64,000 bases of DNA from Mesorhizobium sp. B1-1-8 (GCF_006442795.2 NZ_CP083956.1:3573501-3637500), one strand, 5' to 3'. Shown: positions 1 to 9,560, counted from the stretch's first letter. Notes: generated by a model not told the origin, from the letters alone. Numbers and translations: made by a program.

Positions 1-339
1 GCCTTCAACTATGGCGGCCGTGACGAGATCGTGCGCACCGCGCGCAAGCTCGCCGCCGCCGTCGCGCGCGGCGAAATGGACAGCGACGCGATCACCGCGG
101 AAAGCTTTGCCGGCTCGCTCGACACCGAAGGCATCCCCGATCCCGAACTGGTGATCCGCACCAGCGGCGAGCTCAGGCTGTCGAATTTTCTTCTGTGGCA
201 GGCAGCCTACAGCGAGTTGGTCTTCCTGCCGTGCTACTGGCCGGATTTCAGCCGCGAGCATCTTGCCGACGCCCTGCGCGATTTTGCCGGCCGCGAGCGC
301 CGTTTCGGCGGGCTTGCCGCGCGCGACGTCGCCTCATAG
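1..339 (+). CDS. uppS: Undecaprenyl diphosphate synthase, C-terminal part
   Basis: The window opens inside this gene, so only the last 112 codons are present. UppS condenses isopentenyl diphosphate onto farnesyl diphosphate to make the C55 lipid carrier for peptidoglycan and O-antigen precursors at the cytoplasmic membrane. The visible part carries the cis-prenyltransferase signature around [20 protein letters not shown], followed by [12 protein letters not shown]. Those Arg, Ser and Glu residues bind isopentenyl diphosphate and Mg in the family. The stop at 337-339 is 11 bases before cdsA, so the two are very probably cotranscribed. Confidence 0.95.
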   Translation, partial: AFNYGGRDEIVRTARKLAAAVARGEMDSDAITAESFAGSLDTEGIPDPELVIRTSGELRLSNFLLWQAAYSELVFLPCYWPDFSREHLADALRDFAGRERRFGGLAARDVAS

Positions 340-350
340 CGCCAACACGG

Positions 351-1169
351 ATGAGCAATCTCCAGCAGCGCGTCATCTCGGCCCTCGTGATGGCGGCCGT
401 CACGCTCGCGGTCACCTGGTTTGGCGGGCTGCCTTTTCGCCTGTTCTGCGCTGCGATCGCGGCCGCGATCTTCTACGAATGGACGCGCATGTCGCGCCCG
501 GCAGGTGGCGCCACGATCGGCTTTCTGCCGGAGGCGCTGGTTCTGGTCTTTCTCGTCGCGCTGATTGCCGGCCTGCCGGCTTTGTGGCTGCTGCTCTTGG
601 TCGCAGCTCTCACCATCATCGTCGCCGTCGCTACGCGCATGCAGGCAGCCGCGCAATGGGAAGCCCCGGGGCTGGCCTACGCGTCTTTGTCCGGTTTTTC
701 GCTCGCCTATCTGCGCGATGGCGACCATTCCGGCCTGATCGCCATCCTGTTCCTGTTCGCGGTGGTGTGGGCGACCGACATAGCCGCCTATTTCGTCGGC
801 CGCGCCGCCGGCGGCCCGAAGCTGGCGCCGTCGATCTCGCCCGGCAAGACGCAAAGCGGCGCGCTTGGCGGCGCCGTCGGCGGCGTCATTGCCGGACTGC
901 TGCTGGCAGTCGTGGCCGGGGCCGGAAATCTGGTCCAGCTTGGCCTTGTCGCGCTGGCGCTCTCGATCGTCTCGCAGGTCGGCGACCTGTTCGAATCCTG
1001 GGTCAAGCGCCGGCACGGCTGCAAGGACTCGGGCAACCTCATTCCCGGCCATGGCGGCGTCATGGACAGGGCGGATGGGCTTGTCGCGGCGGCTCTGGCC
1101 CTGTACGTGATCGGCTGGGTTTCGGCCGCGAACGCCGATCATCCGGCGCTGGGGCTGTTTGCGTTCTAA
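351..1169 (+). CDS. cdsA: Phosphatidate cytidylyltransferase (CDP-diacylglycerol synthase)
   Basis: Makes CDP-diacylglycerol from phosphatidate and CTP, the branch point of phospholipid synthesis in the inner membrane. The 272-residue product has about eight hydrophobic segments and ends with the family signature IPGHGGVMDRADGL near residues 225-240. The ATG at 351 was chosen because MSNLQQRVISALVM matches the usual N terminus; an open frame reaches further upstream but would run into uppS. The gene follows uppS by 11 bases. No dxr gene lies between cdsA and rseP, although many proteobacteria carry one there. Confidence 0.95.
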   Translation: MSNLQQRVISALVMAAVTLAVTWFGGLPFRLFCAAIAAAIFYEWTRMSRPAGGATIGFLPEALVLVFLVALIAGLPALWLLLLVAALTIIVAVATRMQAAAQWEAPGLAYASLSGFSLAYLRDGDHSGLIAILFLFAVVWATDIAAYFVGRAAGGPKLAPSISPGKTQSGALGGAVGGVIAGLLLAVVAGAGNLVQLGLVALALSIVSQVGDLFESWVKRRHGCKDSGNLIPGHGGVMDRADGLVAAALALYVIGWVSAANADHPALGLFAF

Positions 1170-1255
1170 CGATATCGCTACAAGGCGAAAACGGGACGCG
1201 TCACGGATTCGCCCCGGATTGATGTCACAGTTGCGGGCGATTTTGAGGGCATGAC

Positions 1256-2398
1256 TTGAACGAGCTTCTTCACGCGGTCTTCAGCATGCAAGGCTTTGTC
1301 CTCGGCACGCTGGTGCCGTTCCTGTTCGTGCTCACCGTGGTCGTCTTCGTCCATGAGATGGGTCATTACCTCATCGGCCGCTGGTGCGGCATCGGCGTAA
1401 AGGCTTTTTCCATCGGCTTCGGCCCGGAACTCCTGGGTTTCAACGACCGCCACGGCACACGCTGGAAGCTCTGCGCCATTCCGCTTGGCGGCTATGTGAA
1501 ATTTGTCGGCGACATGAACGCGACGTCGAGCCAGCCGAGCACCGAGGATATCGAATCGCTGACCGAGGCCGAGCGCGCGGTCGCCTTCCATACACAGCCG
1601 GTCTGGAAGCGCGCGGCGACCGTCGTTGCCGGACCGCTGTTCAATTTCCTGCTGACCATCGCCGTCTTTGCGGTGCTGTTTTCGCTCTACGGGCGCCCCG
1701 TCATGGAGCCGACAGTGGCAGAAGTCACTGCTGGCAGCCCGGCCGCCAGGGCGGGGATTCAGCCGGGCGACCGATTCGTCAAAGTCGGCGGCAGCAAGGT
1801 GGAGACCTTCGCCGACGTCCAGCGCCTGGTTTCGGGGCGCGCCGGCGATGCCATTACCTTCACCATGCTGCGTGACGGCAAGGAGGTCACCGTCACGGCG
1901 ACGCCCGAGCCGATGGAGCAGCAGGACGCGCTGGGCAACAAGGTCAAGGTTGCCGTCATCGGTGTCGTCAACAATACCGAGCTTGGGCAGCCGCGGCTGA
2001 TTTCCTACAGCCCCGCGGGAGCGCTGGCGGCGGCGGTCGAGGAAACCGGCCATGTCGTCGAGCGCACCGGCCAGTTCCTGCAGCGTTTCGTCGTCGGCCG
2101 CGAGGACAGATGCGCCCTGGGCGGACCGATCAAGATCGCAAAAATGTCGGGTCAGGCTGCAAAACTCGGCTTCGAATGGCTGGTGCAGCTTGTGGCATTC
2201 TTGTCAGTCGGGATAGGGATTCTCAATCTTCTGCCGATTCCCCCCCTCGACGGCGGCCATCTGTTGTTCTACGGCGTGGAGGCCGTCATCAGGCGGCCGG
2301 TGTCGGAGCGGGCGATGGAAATGGCCTACCGGACCGGTCTCTTTCTGGTGCTCGGATTTATGGGCTTCGTTTTTTGGAATGATCTGTTTGGATGCTGA
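1256..2398 (+). CDS. rseP: Site-2 zinc metalloprotease RseP/MmpA
   Basis: Inner-membrane protease that cuts transmembrane substrates such as anti-sigma factors and remnant signal peptides. The 380-residue product has the zinc motif HEMGH at residues 33-37 in the first membrane segment, a PDZ region around residues 135-220, and the second metal-ligand motif NLLPIPPLDGG near the C terminus. The start used is a TTG at 1256, with a purine-rich GAGGGC stretch 6 bases before it. An in-frame ATG at 1286 is the alternative and would leave the first membrane segment intact. The place between cdsA and bamA is the usual one in rhizobia. Confidence 0.94.
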   Translation: MNELLHAVFSMQGFVLGTLVPFLFVLTVVVFVHEMGHYLIGRWCGIGVKAFSIGFGPELLGFNDRHGTRWKLCAIPLGGYVKFVGDMNATSSQPSTEDIESLTEAERAVAFHTQPVWKRAATVVAGPLFNFLLTIAVFAVLFSLYGRPVMEPTVAEVTAGSPAARAGIQPGDRFVKVGGSKVETFADVQRLVSGRAGDAITFTMLRDGKEVTVTATPEPMEQQDALGNKVKVAVIGVVNNTELGQPRLISYSPAGALAAAVEETGHVVERTGQFLQRFVVGREDRCALGGPIKIAKMSGQAAKLGFEWLVQLVAFLSVGIGILNLLPIPPLDGGHLLFYGVEAVIRRPVSERAMEMAYRTGLFLVLGFMGFVFWNDLFGC

Positions 2399-2505
2399 AA
2401 TCATGAAGAAATTTGGCTCTGATCACGATCACGTTGAGGCGCCGTTTACCATGCGTGGGGATAGGCGTGACGCGAAAGCCACGCAACAGGGTTAAGTAAT
2501 TACAA

Positions 2506-2545
2506 ATTAACCGGGAGCCTTGCGTGTAGGGAAAATCCGGTTAAT
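2506..2545. promoter_or_regulatory. Inverted repeat upstream of bamA
   Basis: Two 9-base arms, ATTAACCGG at 2506-2514 and CCGGTTAAT at 2537-2545, are separated by 22 bases and lie about 70 bases before the bamA start. A second short inverted pair (CGGTA...TACCG) follows directly. The spacing suits either a protein-binding site or an RNA hairpin in the bamA leader. No known regulator was recognised. Confidence 0.35.
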
Positions 2546-2616
2546 ACGGTAAGGGAAAATACCGCACGTCCGGTTTTCTCGCCGTGGGGACTACGAGAAA
2601 AAGGTACAAAAGCCCG

Positions 2617-4983
2617 ATGAAGGCAGCATCCAAGTTTCTGAGCGCCGCGTCCGCGGCGGCTTTGTCCGCCGCGCTGGTTTTGCCGGGCGCGCTCGCAGTG
2701 CAGATCGTTGCCACATCGGTAGCAGAAGCAGCAGTCGTCAGCAGAGTCGAGGTCAGCGGCAACCAGCGTGTCGATGCTGAAACCATCCGCAATTACATCT
2801 CGATCAAGCCCGGCAAGGCCTTTTCCAGCTCCGACATCGACGATGCCGTCAAGGCATTGTTCGGCACCGGGCTGTTCTCGGATGTCCAGATCAACCAGGT
2901 CGGCTCGACCCTGGTCGTGAAGGTTTCCGAATACAAGGTCGTCAACCAGGTCCTGTTTCAGGGCAACAAGAAGCTGAAGGATAACGCGCTTCAGGCTGCG
3001 ATTCAGCTGAAGCCGCGCGCGACATTCTCGCAGCAGGCGCTCGATGCCGACGTCGAGGCGGTCAAGGCCGCCTATCGGCGCATCGGCCGCGACGACGCCG
3101 CCGTGACGACGCAGATCATGGATCTCGGCGACAACCGCGTAAACGTCGTCTTCAACATCAATGAAGGCGGGCGCACCCAGATCGCGGCGATCAATTTCGT
3201 CGGCAACAGCGCCTTTTCCAGCCGCCGCCTGTCGGATGTGATCAACACCAAGCGTTCGTCGTGGCTTTCGTTCGTGCTGCGCGACGACGTCTATGACGAG
3301 GACAAGCTGCGCGCCGACCAGGAACTGCTGCGCCGCTTCTATTACAATCACGGCTATGCCGACTTCCAGGTCGTGTCGGCCGTCGGCGAGCTCGACGACG
3401 CCACCAACAAATACACGGTCACCATCACCGTGCAGGAAGGCGAACGCTACACGTTCGGCGACATCAGCGTCGAGAGCACCATCCCGGAAGTCGACTCGAA
3501 GTCGCTGGAATCGGTGGTCGAGACCCACAAGGGCGATGTCTACAACGCCAAGGATGTCGAGGATTCGATCGTCGCCCTGACCGAAAAGGTTGCGGGATCG
3601 GGCTACGCCTTTGCTCAGGTGACGCCGCGCGGCGACCGCAACTTCGAAAACCACACCATTTCGGTCGTCTACACCATCGACCAGGGCACCAAGGCCTATG
3701 TCGAGCGCATCGAAATCCGCGGAAACGACCGCACGCGCGACTATGTCATCCGCCGCGAATTCGATGTCAGCGAAGGCGACGCGTTCAACCAGGTTCTCAT
3801 CCAGCGCGCGAAGAAGCGCCTGGAAGCACTGGATTATTTTGAAAAAGTCGACATTTCGACTGTTCCTGGGTCGGCCCCGGACCAAGTCGTCCTGGTCGTC
3901 GACGTGGTCGAGAAGTCGACCGGCGAGTTCTCGGTCGGCGCCGGCTATTCGACCGGCGGCGATACGCCCGGTCCGTCCGTCGAAGGCTCGATCACCGAGC
4001 GCAACTTCCTCGGCCGCGGCCAGTACATCAAGCTGTCGGCCGGCGGCGGCAGGCACTCGCGCGACTACAGCATTTCCTTCACCGAGCCGTATTTCCTCGG
4101 CCGGCGCATCGCGGCGGGCTTCGATATCTACAAGTCGACCCGCGAGTACAGCCACTACGATACCGACGTCTTAGGCGGGACCATTCGTTTCGGCCTGCCG
4201 ATTACTAACAGTATCTCGACGCAGCTGGCATACAACATCTCGCAGGAGAAATATAAGCTTTCCGACAGCTGTGATGCCAATGGCGACGGCGTTCCTGATG
4301 CCGGCTGTAATGTCTCGCAGGCTATTCTCAATGGTATCAACGAAAGCCCTTGGCTGAAATCTTCGGTCAGCTTGGGCTTGGTCTACAACACAATCGACGA
4401 CATGAAGAACCCGCATGAGGGTCTCTATATCACCGGCGCGACCGAGTTCGCTGGTCTCGGCGGCGATGCGAAGTGGGTGAAGCTGACCGGGCGCGCAAGC
4501 GTCTATCAGACGTTGTCGGAGCAACTCGACCTGGTGGGCCTGGTTTCGGGCGGCGCTGGGTATATAGCGGGCTACGGCAGCAACGATCTGCGTATCTTTG
4601 ACTATTTCCAGAGTAACGAACGCATGATCCGTGGTTTCGAATACGGCGGTATCGGTCCCGTAGCTACCGGAACCAGTGGCGACCATCTTGGCGGCACGAC
4701 TTACTTCAATGCCTCTGCGGAGGCCCAGTTCCCATTGCCGGTCATCCCAGAGAGCTTCGGCTTGCGTGGTGCGGTCTTCGCGGATGCCGCAACGCTCTAT
4801 GGTAACACGCTTGCCGGCGTCGATACGGCCACAACCGGCATGCAGTGGCGCGCCTCGGTCGGTGTCGGCCTGATGTGGGCTTCGCCGTTCGGCCCGATCC
4901 GCATCGACTATGCGTTCCCGGTCAAGAAGGAGCCGACCGACAAAACGCAGGAATTCAACTTCGGCATCGCAACTCGCTTCTGA
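2617..4983 (+). CDS. bamA: Outer-membrane protein assembly factor BamA
   Basis: Core of the BAM complex that folds and inserts beta-barrel proteins into the outer membrane. With the ATG at 2617 the product is 788 residues and begins with a Lys plus a long Ala/Leu-rich signal peptide ending near VAEAAVVSRVEVSGN. A GTG at 2584 would add 11 charged residues before the signal, so it was not used. Five POTRA repeats can be followed over about residues 25-425, each starting with a vxxIxxxGN-like pattern (VEVSGNQRV, VLFQGNKKL, INFVGNSAF, IEIRGNDRT). The barrel follows with FTEPYFLGRR and the terminal beta-signal FNFGIATRF ending in Phe. Confidence 0.96.
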   Translation: MKAASKFLSAASAAALSAALVLPGALAVQIVATSVAEAAVVSRVEVSGNQRVDAETIRNYISIKPGKAFSSSDIDDAVKALFGTGLFSDVQINQVGSTLVVKVSEYKVVNQVLFQGNKKLKDNALQAAIQLKPRATFSQQALDADVEAVKAAYRRIGRDDAAVTTQIMDLGDNRVNVVFNINEGGRTQIAAINFVGNSAFSSRRLSDVINTKRSSWLSFVLRDDVYDEDKLRADQELLRRFYYNHGYADFQVVSAVGELDDATNKYTVTITVQEGERYTFGDISVESTIPEVDSKSLESVVETHKGDVYNAKDVEDSIVALTEKVAGSGYAFAQVTPRGDRNFENHTISVVYTIDQGTKAYVERIEIRGNDRTRDYVIRREFDVSEGDAFNQVLIQRAKKRLEALDYFEKVDISTVPGSAPDQVVLVVDVVEKSTGEFSVGAGYSTGGDTPGPSVEGSITERNFLGRGQYIKLSAGGGRHSRDYSISFTEPYFLGRRIAAGFDIYKSTREYSHYDTDVLGGTIRFGLPITNSISTQLAYNISQEKYKLSDSCDANGDGVPDAGCNVSQAILNGINESPWLKSSVSLGLVYNTIDDMKNPHEGLYITGATEFAGLGGDAKWVKLTGRASVYQTLSEQLDLVGLVSGGAGYIAGYGSNDLRIFDYFQSNERMIRGFEYGGIGPVATGTSGDHLGGTTYFNASAEAQFPLPVIPESFGLRGAVFADAATLYGNTLAGVDTATTGMQWRASVGVGLMWASPFGPIRIDYAFPVKKEPTDKTQEFNFGIATRF

Positions 4984-5001
4984 TCTGTGGGCGCGATGTT
5001 T

Positions 5002-5022
5002 CCGGGCCGCCTGACGGCCCGG
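5002..5022 (+). terminator. Stem-loop between bamA and lpxD
   Basis: An 8-base perfect stem (CCGGGCCG/CGGCCCGG) with a 5-base loop begins 19 bases after the bamA stop and ends 38 bases before lpxD. There is no T-run, so it is more likely a processing or attenuation element than a full terminator. lpxD is normally expressed with bamA. Confidence 0.4.
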
Positions 5023-5060
5023 AGTGGACTGATCCGACCTAGCTGGATAATGCTTCTGGA

Positions 5061-6116
5061 ATGACCGATCCGGTGTTCTTCGCGCCTTCACGCCTGTATA
5101 CGGCTGGCGAAGTCGCGAATCTGACCGGCGCCAACCTTGTCGATTCCTCCCATGCCGATATCGCCATCCAGGCGCTGGCGCCCGCCAATGAGGGCGGCAA
5201 CGGCGCGCTCGTCTTCGTTGACGGCAAACGCAATTTCGCCCTGATGCATTCGCTGAGGGCAGCCGCGGTCCTGTGCCCCGCCGATTTTGCCGGCAAGGCG
5301 CCGCAGGGCATTGCCGTGCTGGTGCATCCGCGCCCGCAACAGGCTTTCGCCATGGTCGGCCGCCTGTTGTTTCCGCAAGCCGCCACGCCGGGGCCGATGA
5401 CCGCGGAAACCGGCATTTCGCCGCATGCGCATATCGATCCGTCGGCGCACGTCGAGATCGGTGCGATCGTCGAGGCAGGTGCCGTGATCGGCCCTGACGT
5501 GTCGATAGGCGCCGGCACCGTCATTGCGCCTCACGCCGTCATCGGCCGTTCCTGCAAGATCGGCCGCGACGGCTATATCGGCCCCAACGCCAGCATCCAA
5601 TATGCGCTAATCGGCAACCGCGTCATCATCCATGGCGGCGCCAGGATCGGTCAGGACGGCTTCGGCTTCGTCGGCGGCGCCAAAGGGCCCGAGCGCGTGC
5701 CGCAGATCGGCCGCGTCATCATCCAGGACGACGTCGAGATCGGCTCCAATTCCACGGTCGATCGCGGCGCGATGTCCGATACCGTCATCGGCCAGGGCAC
5801 CAAGATCGACAATCTGGTGCAGATCGCCCACAATGTCCGCATCGGCCGCAATTGCATTATAGCCGGACTTTCGGGTATTTCCGGTTCCGTCACCGTCGGC
5901 GACAATGTCACCATGGGTGGCGGTGTCGGCCTTGCCGATCATTTGACCATCGGGCCAGGAGCCAAGCTTGCTGCGAGAAGCGGATTCATGAGCAACGTGC
6001 CGGCAGGCGAGGTCTGGGGAGGCTACCCGGCGCAGCCGATGGCCGAAGCCTTGCGCGAGATCGCGATGCTGCGCAGGTTCGCCAAGTCCCGCAAGCAGGG
6101 CGACGGAAATGGCTGA
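5061..6116 (+). CDS. lpxD: UDP-3-O-(3-hydroxyacyl)glucosamine N-acyltransferase
   Basis: Third step of lipid A synthesis: transfers a 3-hydroxyacyl chain from ACP to the 2-amino group of UDP-3-O-acyl-glucosamine in the cytosol. The 351-residue product has an N-terminal uridine-binding domain (about residues 1-100) and a long left-handed beta-helix of hexapeptide repeats ([18 protein letters not shown] and similar) over about residues 105-320. The catalytic-His region is around [12 protein letters not shown]. The last bases overlap the start of fabZ by 8, so translation is coupled. Confidence 0.95.
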   Translation: MTDPVFFAPSRLYTAGEVANLTGANLVDSSHADIAIQALAPANEGGNGALVFVDGKRNFALMHSLRAAAVLCPADFAGKAPQGIAVLVHPRPQQAFAMVGRLLFPQAATPGPMTAETGISPHAHIDPSAHVEIGAIVEAGAVIGPDVSIGAGTVIAPHAVIGRSCKIGRDGYIGPNASIQYALIGNRVIIHGGARIGQDGFGFVGGAKGPERVPQIGRVIIQDDVEIGSNSTVDRGAMSDTVIGQGTKIDNLVQIAHNVRIGRNCIIAGLSGISGSVTVGDNVTMGGGVGLADHLTIGPGAKLAARSGFMSNVPAGEVWGGYPAQPMAEALREIAMLRRFAKSRKQGDGNG

Positions 6117-6573
6117 CATGGTGGCGACGACACTCGAGGCGGTGGACATATTGGGGCTGATGAAGCTCCTGCCGCACCGCTATCCATTTCTTATGATCGA
6201 TCGCATCGTCGATATCGACGGCGACGATTCGGCTGTCGGCATCAAGAACGTGACCATCAACGAGCCGCATTTCCAGGGCCATTTCCCGGAGCAACCGGTG
6301 ATGCCGGGTGTGCTCATCGTCGAGGCCATGGCGCAGACCGCCGGCGCGATCTGCATCCGCAGCCTCAACACGGAAAAGCCGTCGCTGGTCTATTTCCTGA
6401 CCATCGACAACGCGAAATTTCGCAAGCCGGTGGTTCCTGGCGACCAGCTCAGGATCCACGTCAAGAAAATCAAGAAACGCGGCAACCTGCTCAAATTTGC
6501 CTGCGAGGCCCTGGTGGACGGCGCCAAGGCCGCCGAAGCCGAGATTTCGGCCATGATGGTCACCGGCGACTGA
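6109..6573 (+). CDS. fabZ: 3-hydroxyacyl-[ACP] dehydratase FabZ
   Basis: Dehydrates 3-hydroxyacyl-ACP to trans-2-enoyl-ACP in fatty-acid elongation. It competes for the same hydroxyacyl-ACP pool that LpxA and LpxD use for lipid A. The 154-residue hot-dog protein has the motif [20 protein letters not shown] with catalytic His58 and Glu72. The start overlaps lpxD by 8 bases and the stop lies 8 bases before lpxA, so the three are one translational unit. Confidence 0.96.
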   Translation: MADMVATTLEAVDILGLMKLLPHRYPFLMIDRIVDIDGDDSAVGIKNVTINEPHFQGHFPEQPVMPGVLIVEAMAQTAGAICIRSLNTEKPSLVYFLTIDNAKFRKPVVPGDQLRIHVKKIKKRGNLLKFACEALVDGAKAAEAEISAMMVTGD

Positions 6574-6581
6574 CGATCGAA

Positions 6582-7424
6582 ATGCTTATGAAAATCAAGA
6601 CTTCCATCCATCCTTCCTCCGTCGTGGAGGAAGGCGCTCAAATCGGCGAAGGCGTCCGCATCGGACCGTTCTGCCACATCGGCGCCGACACCGTCATTGG
6701 CGACCGCGTCGAGCTGGTCAGCCACATCTCGGTGATGGGCGCGACCACCATCGGCGCCGCGACAAAGGTCTATCCGATGGCGACGCTCGGCGCGCCGCCA
6801 CAGAACACCAAGCACAAGGGCGGGCGCACGACGCTGGTCATTGGCGAAAATTGCACCATCCGCGAAGGCGTCACCATGCATGTCGGCACGGATTCCAGCC
6901 GCGGCGAGACGACCGTCGGCGACAACGGCAATTTCCTCGCCTATGCCCACATCGCCCACGATTGCGTCGTCGGCAGGAACGCCACCTTCGCCAATGGGGC
7001 GACGCTCGGCGGCCATTGCGAGATCGGCGACAACGTCTATATCGGCGGCCTTACGGCCGTGCATCAGTTCGTGCGCGTCGGCGACAACGCTTTCCTGGGT
7101 GGTTGCTCGGCGATCGTCGGCGATGTCATTCCCTACGCCATCGCCGTCGGCAACCGCGCCAGCCTGCGCGGCCTCAACATCATCGGCCTGAAGCGCTCCG
7201 GTCTGCCGCGTACCGAAATCCAGCTGCTGCGCAAGGCCTACAAGACGATTTTCGACCGCTCCCGCACCGTCGGCGAGAACGTGGAATTCGCCAGGGCGGA
7301 GTTCGCTTCCTCGCCATCGGCCATGAAGATCATCGATTTCATCACCAGTCGCGGCAAGCGGCATTATGCCGTCCCGTCGCTCAAGGGTGGCGGCGCCGAT
7401 GACGATGGCGATGACGAGGGCTGA
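6582..7424 (+). CDS. lpxA: UDP-N-acetylglucosamine O-acyltransferase LpxA
   Basis: First step of lipid A synthesis: moves a 3-hydroxyacyl chain from ACP to the 3-OH of UDP-GlcNAc. The 280-residue product starts IHPSSVVEEGAQIGEG and is mostly hexapeptide-repeat beta-helix (about residues 10-190) with the catalytic-His segment YAHIAHDCVVG, then an alpha-helical C-terminal domain containing the usual GLKRSGL. ATG codons at 6582 and 6588 are both possible starts. The acidic tail GGGADDDGDDEG overlaps the start of lpxI. Confidence 0.95.
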   Translation: MLMKIKTSIHPSSVVEEGAQIGEGVRIGPFCHIGADTVIGDRVELVSHISVMGATTIGAATKVYPMATLGAPPQNTKHKGGRTTLVIGENCTIREGVTMHVGTDSSRGETTVGDNGNFLAYAHIAHDCVVGRNATFANGATLGGHCEIGDNVYIGGLTAVHQFVRVGDNAFLGGCSAIVGDVIPYAIAVGNRASLRGLNIIGLKRSGLPRTEIQLLRKAYKTIFDRSRTVGENVEFARAEFASSPSAMKIIDFITSRGKRHYAVPSLKGGGADDDGDDEG

Positions 7425-8313
7425 GATTCCGGCAGCCAGGCTTGATCTCGCGCCGGGCTCCAGGGTCGGCATCGTCGCCGGTGGCGGCAGCCTGCCTGTG
7501 GAAATCGCCGACGGGCTTGCCGCGCATGGGCATGCGCCATTCATTCTGCTGATGGAAGGCGAGGCCGATCGCCAGCAGGAGCTTCGCCGATACGAGAACG
7601 ACAGCCTCGCGCTCGAACAGATCGGCTCACTGGTGGCGACGCTGAAACGCCACGGTGTCACCCATCTTGTCCTTGCCGGCGAAATCAAGCGCAGGCCGAA
7701 GCTGACCGACATGCGCCCCAGTCTCGGCTTGCTGGCAATCGTGCCTTCGGTGGTCACGGCGCTGGCGCGCGGCGATGACGGGCTGCTGAAGGTGCTCACG
7801 CGGGGGCTGGAAAAACGGGGCATCAAGGTGGTCGGCGCGCACGAGGTCGTTCCCGAACTCGCGGCTAGCGAAGGCACGCTGACCGCGGCAGCACCAAATC
7901 GATCCGACTGGCGCGACATCGAGGCAGGACGGGCGGCCGCCAAGGCCATCGGCGCGCTGGACATCGGCCAGGCTGCGGTTGCGATCGGCGGCCGGGCCAT
8001 CGCGCTGGAAGGCATCGAGGGCACCCACGGCCTGCTCGAAAGAACGCGGGACTTGCGCGGGCACGGCAGGCTTGCCGGAAAGGCGCGCGGCGTGCTGGTC
8101 AAATGCGCCAAGCCAGGGCAGGAGTTGCGCGTCGACTTGCCTTCAATAGGACCTCGGACGGTCGAAGCAGCACATGCCGCCGGGCTTGCCGGCATAGCCG
8201 TGGAGGCCGGTCGCTCGCTCATTCTCGAAGGCCCGGCAACATTGTCGCGTGCCAATGCGCTCGGCCTTTTCATCGTCGGCCTACCCGCGTCGGAGTCGGC
8301 CGATGGCCGGTGA
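7411..8313 (+). CDS. lpxI: UDP-2,3-diacylglucosamine diphosphatase LpxI
   Basis: Hydrolyses UDP-2,3-diacylglucosamine to lipid X and UMP. LpxI replaces LpxH in alphaproteobacteria and attacks the alpha phosphate. The 300-residue product begins with VGIVAGGGSLPVEIADG and has the family motifs VLAGEIKRRP in the first half and KCAKPGQELRVDLPSIGP in the second. In-frame ATGs at 7399, 7405 and 7411 are all possible starts and all overlap lpxA by 14-26 bases; 7411 gives the least overlap. The stop at 8311-8313 lies inside the beginning of lpxB. Confidence 0.93.
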   Translation: MTRAEIPAARLDLAPGSRVGIVAGGGSLPVEIADGLAAHGHAPFILLMEGEADRQQELRRYENDSLALEQIGSLVATLKRHGVTHLVLAGEIKRRPKLTDMRPSLGLLAIVPSVVTALARGDDGLLKVLTRGLEKRGIKVVGAHEVVPELAASEGTLTAAAPNRSDWRDIEAGRAAAKAIGALDIGQAAVAIGGRAIALEGIEGTHGLLERTRDLRGHGRLAGKARGVLVKCAKPGQELRVDLPSIGPRTVEAAHAAGLAGIAVEAGRSLILEGPATLSRANALGLFIVGLPASESADGR

Positions 8314-9481
8314 AAAGCCGCTCAAGATCGCCATTGTCGCCGGCGAGGAATCGGGCGACCTGCTCGGCGCCGACATCGTGCACGCGCTCGAACGGACAAC
8401 TGGCCGCAAGATCAAGCTCGTCGGCATCGGTGGGCGGCATCTGCAGGAACTCGGGCTTGTGCCGCTGTTCGACGGCGGCGAGATCGCGCTGATGGGGCTC
8501 AGCGCCATTTTGCGCGACCTGCCGCGGCTGATGCGGCGGATCGGCCAGACTGCGGCGACGATCGCGGCCGAGCGGCCGGATTGCCTGATCACCATCGACA
8601 GCCCGGATTTTTCGCTGCGCGTTGCAAAGAAGGTTCGCGCAGCCGATCCAGCCATCCCGATCGTGCACTATGTCTGCCCGAGCGTATGGGCGTGGCGACC
8701 GGGCAGGGCAGTGGCGATGAAGCCCTATGTCGATCATATCCTGTGCATCCTGCCCTTCGAGGTGAAGGCGCTTGCCCGTCTCGGTGGGCCGCCGGGCACT
8801 TATGTCGGACACCGGCTGACGCAGGACCCCGGCGTGCTCGGCGCCCTCAGGGCGCAAGAGATGCCGCGCGATTTGTCCGACGACCGTGTCAAGACGCTGC
8901 TCGTGCTGCCGGGCTCGCGCCGCGGCGAGGTGAGCCGACTTATCGGTCCGTTCGGTGAGACAGTATCGGTCCTGCGCGCCCGCGGACACCGCTTGCGCCT
9001 GCTTTTACCCACGGTACCGCATGTCGCCGACCTGGTCAGGACGTCGGTCTCACGCTGGGATGAAAAGCCCGAGATAGTCCTCGAACCCGAGCGCAAATGG
9101 CAGGCCTTCGGCAAGGCCGATGCGGCTCTGATCGCATCGGGGACCGTGTCGCTCGAACTGGCATTGTCCGCGGTGCCGATGATCTCGTGCTATCGGCTCG
9201 ACCCGGTCATGCGCTTGGTCCAGGGGCTGGTCACGGTGTGGAGCGCCGCCTTGCCCAATCTGATCGCCGACCAGACGATCGTGCCGGAGCACTACAACCA
9301 ATATGTGCGGCCGCATTATCTGGCCAGGCAGCTCGAAGGTCTTTTTTCAGCCACCGCCTACCGCGCCTGGCAAAAGGACGGCTTTGCAGAGGTTGCAAGA
9401 CGCATGGCAACCGAGAGGCCGTCGGGCGAGATCGCCGCCGAGGTGGTGATGGGATGCGTCAGGAGAGCGAATAGAGCGTAG
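8303..9481 (+). CDS. lpxB: Lipid-A-disaccharide synthase
   Basis: Joins lipid X and UDP-2,3-diacylglucosamine into the beta-1,6 disaccharide of lipid A; a membrane-associated GT-B glycosyltransferase. The 392-residue product opens with KIAIVAGEESGDLLGADI and carries the family motifs ITIDSPDFSLRVA, HYVCPSVWAWRPGR and LVLPGSRRGEVSRL, and the nucleotide-binding region around ASGTVSLELAL. The ATG at 8303 overlaps lpxI by 11 bases. The stop is inside the repeat-built hairpin at 9479-9560. Confidence 0.95.
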   Translation: MAGEKPLKIAIVAGEESGDLLGADIVHALERTTGRKIKLVGIGGRHLQELGLVPLFDGGEIALMGLSAILRDLPRLMRRIGQTAATIAAERPDCLITIDSPDFSLRVAKKVRAADPAIPIVHYVCPSVWAWRPGRAVAMKPYVDHILCILPFEVKALARLGGPPGTYVGHRLTQDPGVLGALRAQEMPRDLSDDRVKTLLVLPGSRRGEVSRLIGPFGETVSVLRARGHRLRLLLPTVPHVADLVRTSVSRWDEKPEIVLEPERKWQAFGKADAALIASGTVSLELALSAVPMISCYRLDPVMRLVQGLVTVWSAALPNLIADQTIVPEHYNQYVRPHYLARQLEGLFSATAYRAWQKDGFAEVARRMATERPSGEIAAEVVMGCVRRANRA

Positions 9482-9560
9482 TGAGTAGTGAGTAGTGAGT
9501 AGTGAGTGGTCGGCTTTCTTGGCCTTACTACTCACTACTCACTACTCACTATTCACTCAC
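9479..9560. repeat. 7-bp tandem repeats forming a long hairpin between lpxB and gltA
   Basis: Starting at the lpxB stop, a GTAGTGA-type unit repeats about four times (9479-9507). After a short spacer the complementary unit (ACTACTC) repeats about four times (9526-9560) up to and over the gltA stop codon at 9557-9559. The arms can pair over nearly 28 bases around a loop of about 18. It lies exactly between two convergent genes and probably acts as a bidirectional terminator or mRNA 3' end shield. The repeat number may vary between strains. Confidence 0.8.

Noticed and set aside
2500..4155. Long open frame antisense to bamA (551 codons)
   Set aside because: It is a high-GC shadow of bamA; its product is Arg/Asp/Val-rich without any motif, while bamA is certain.
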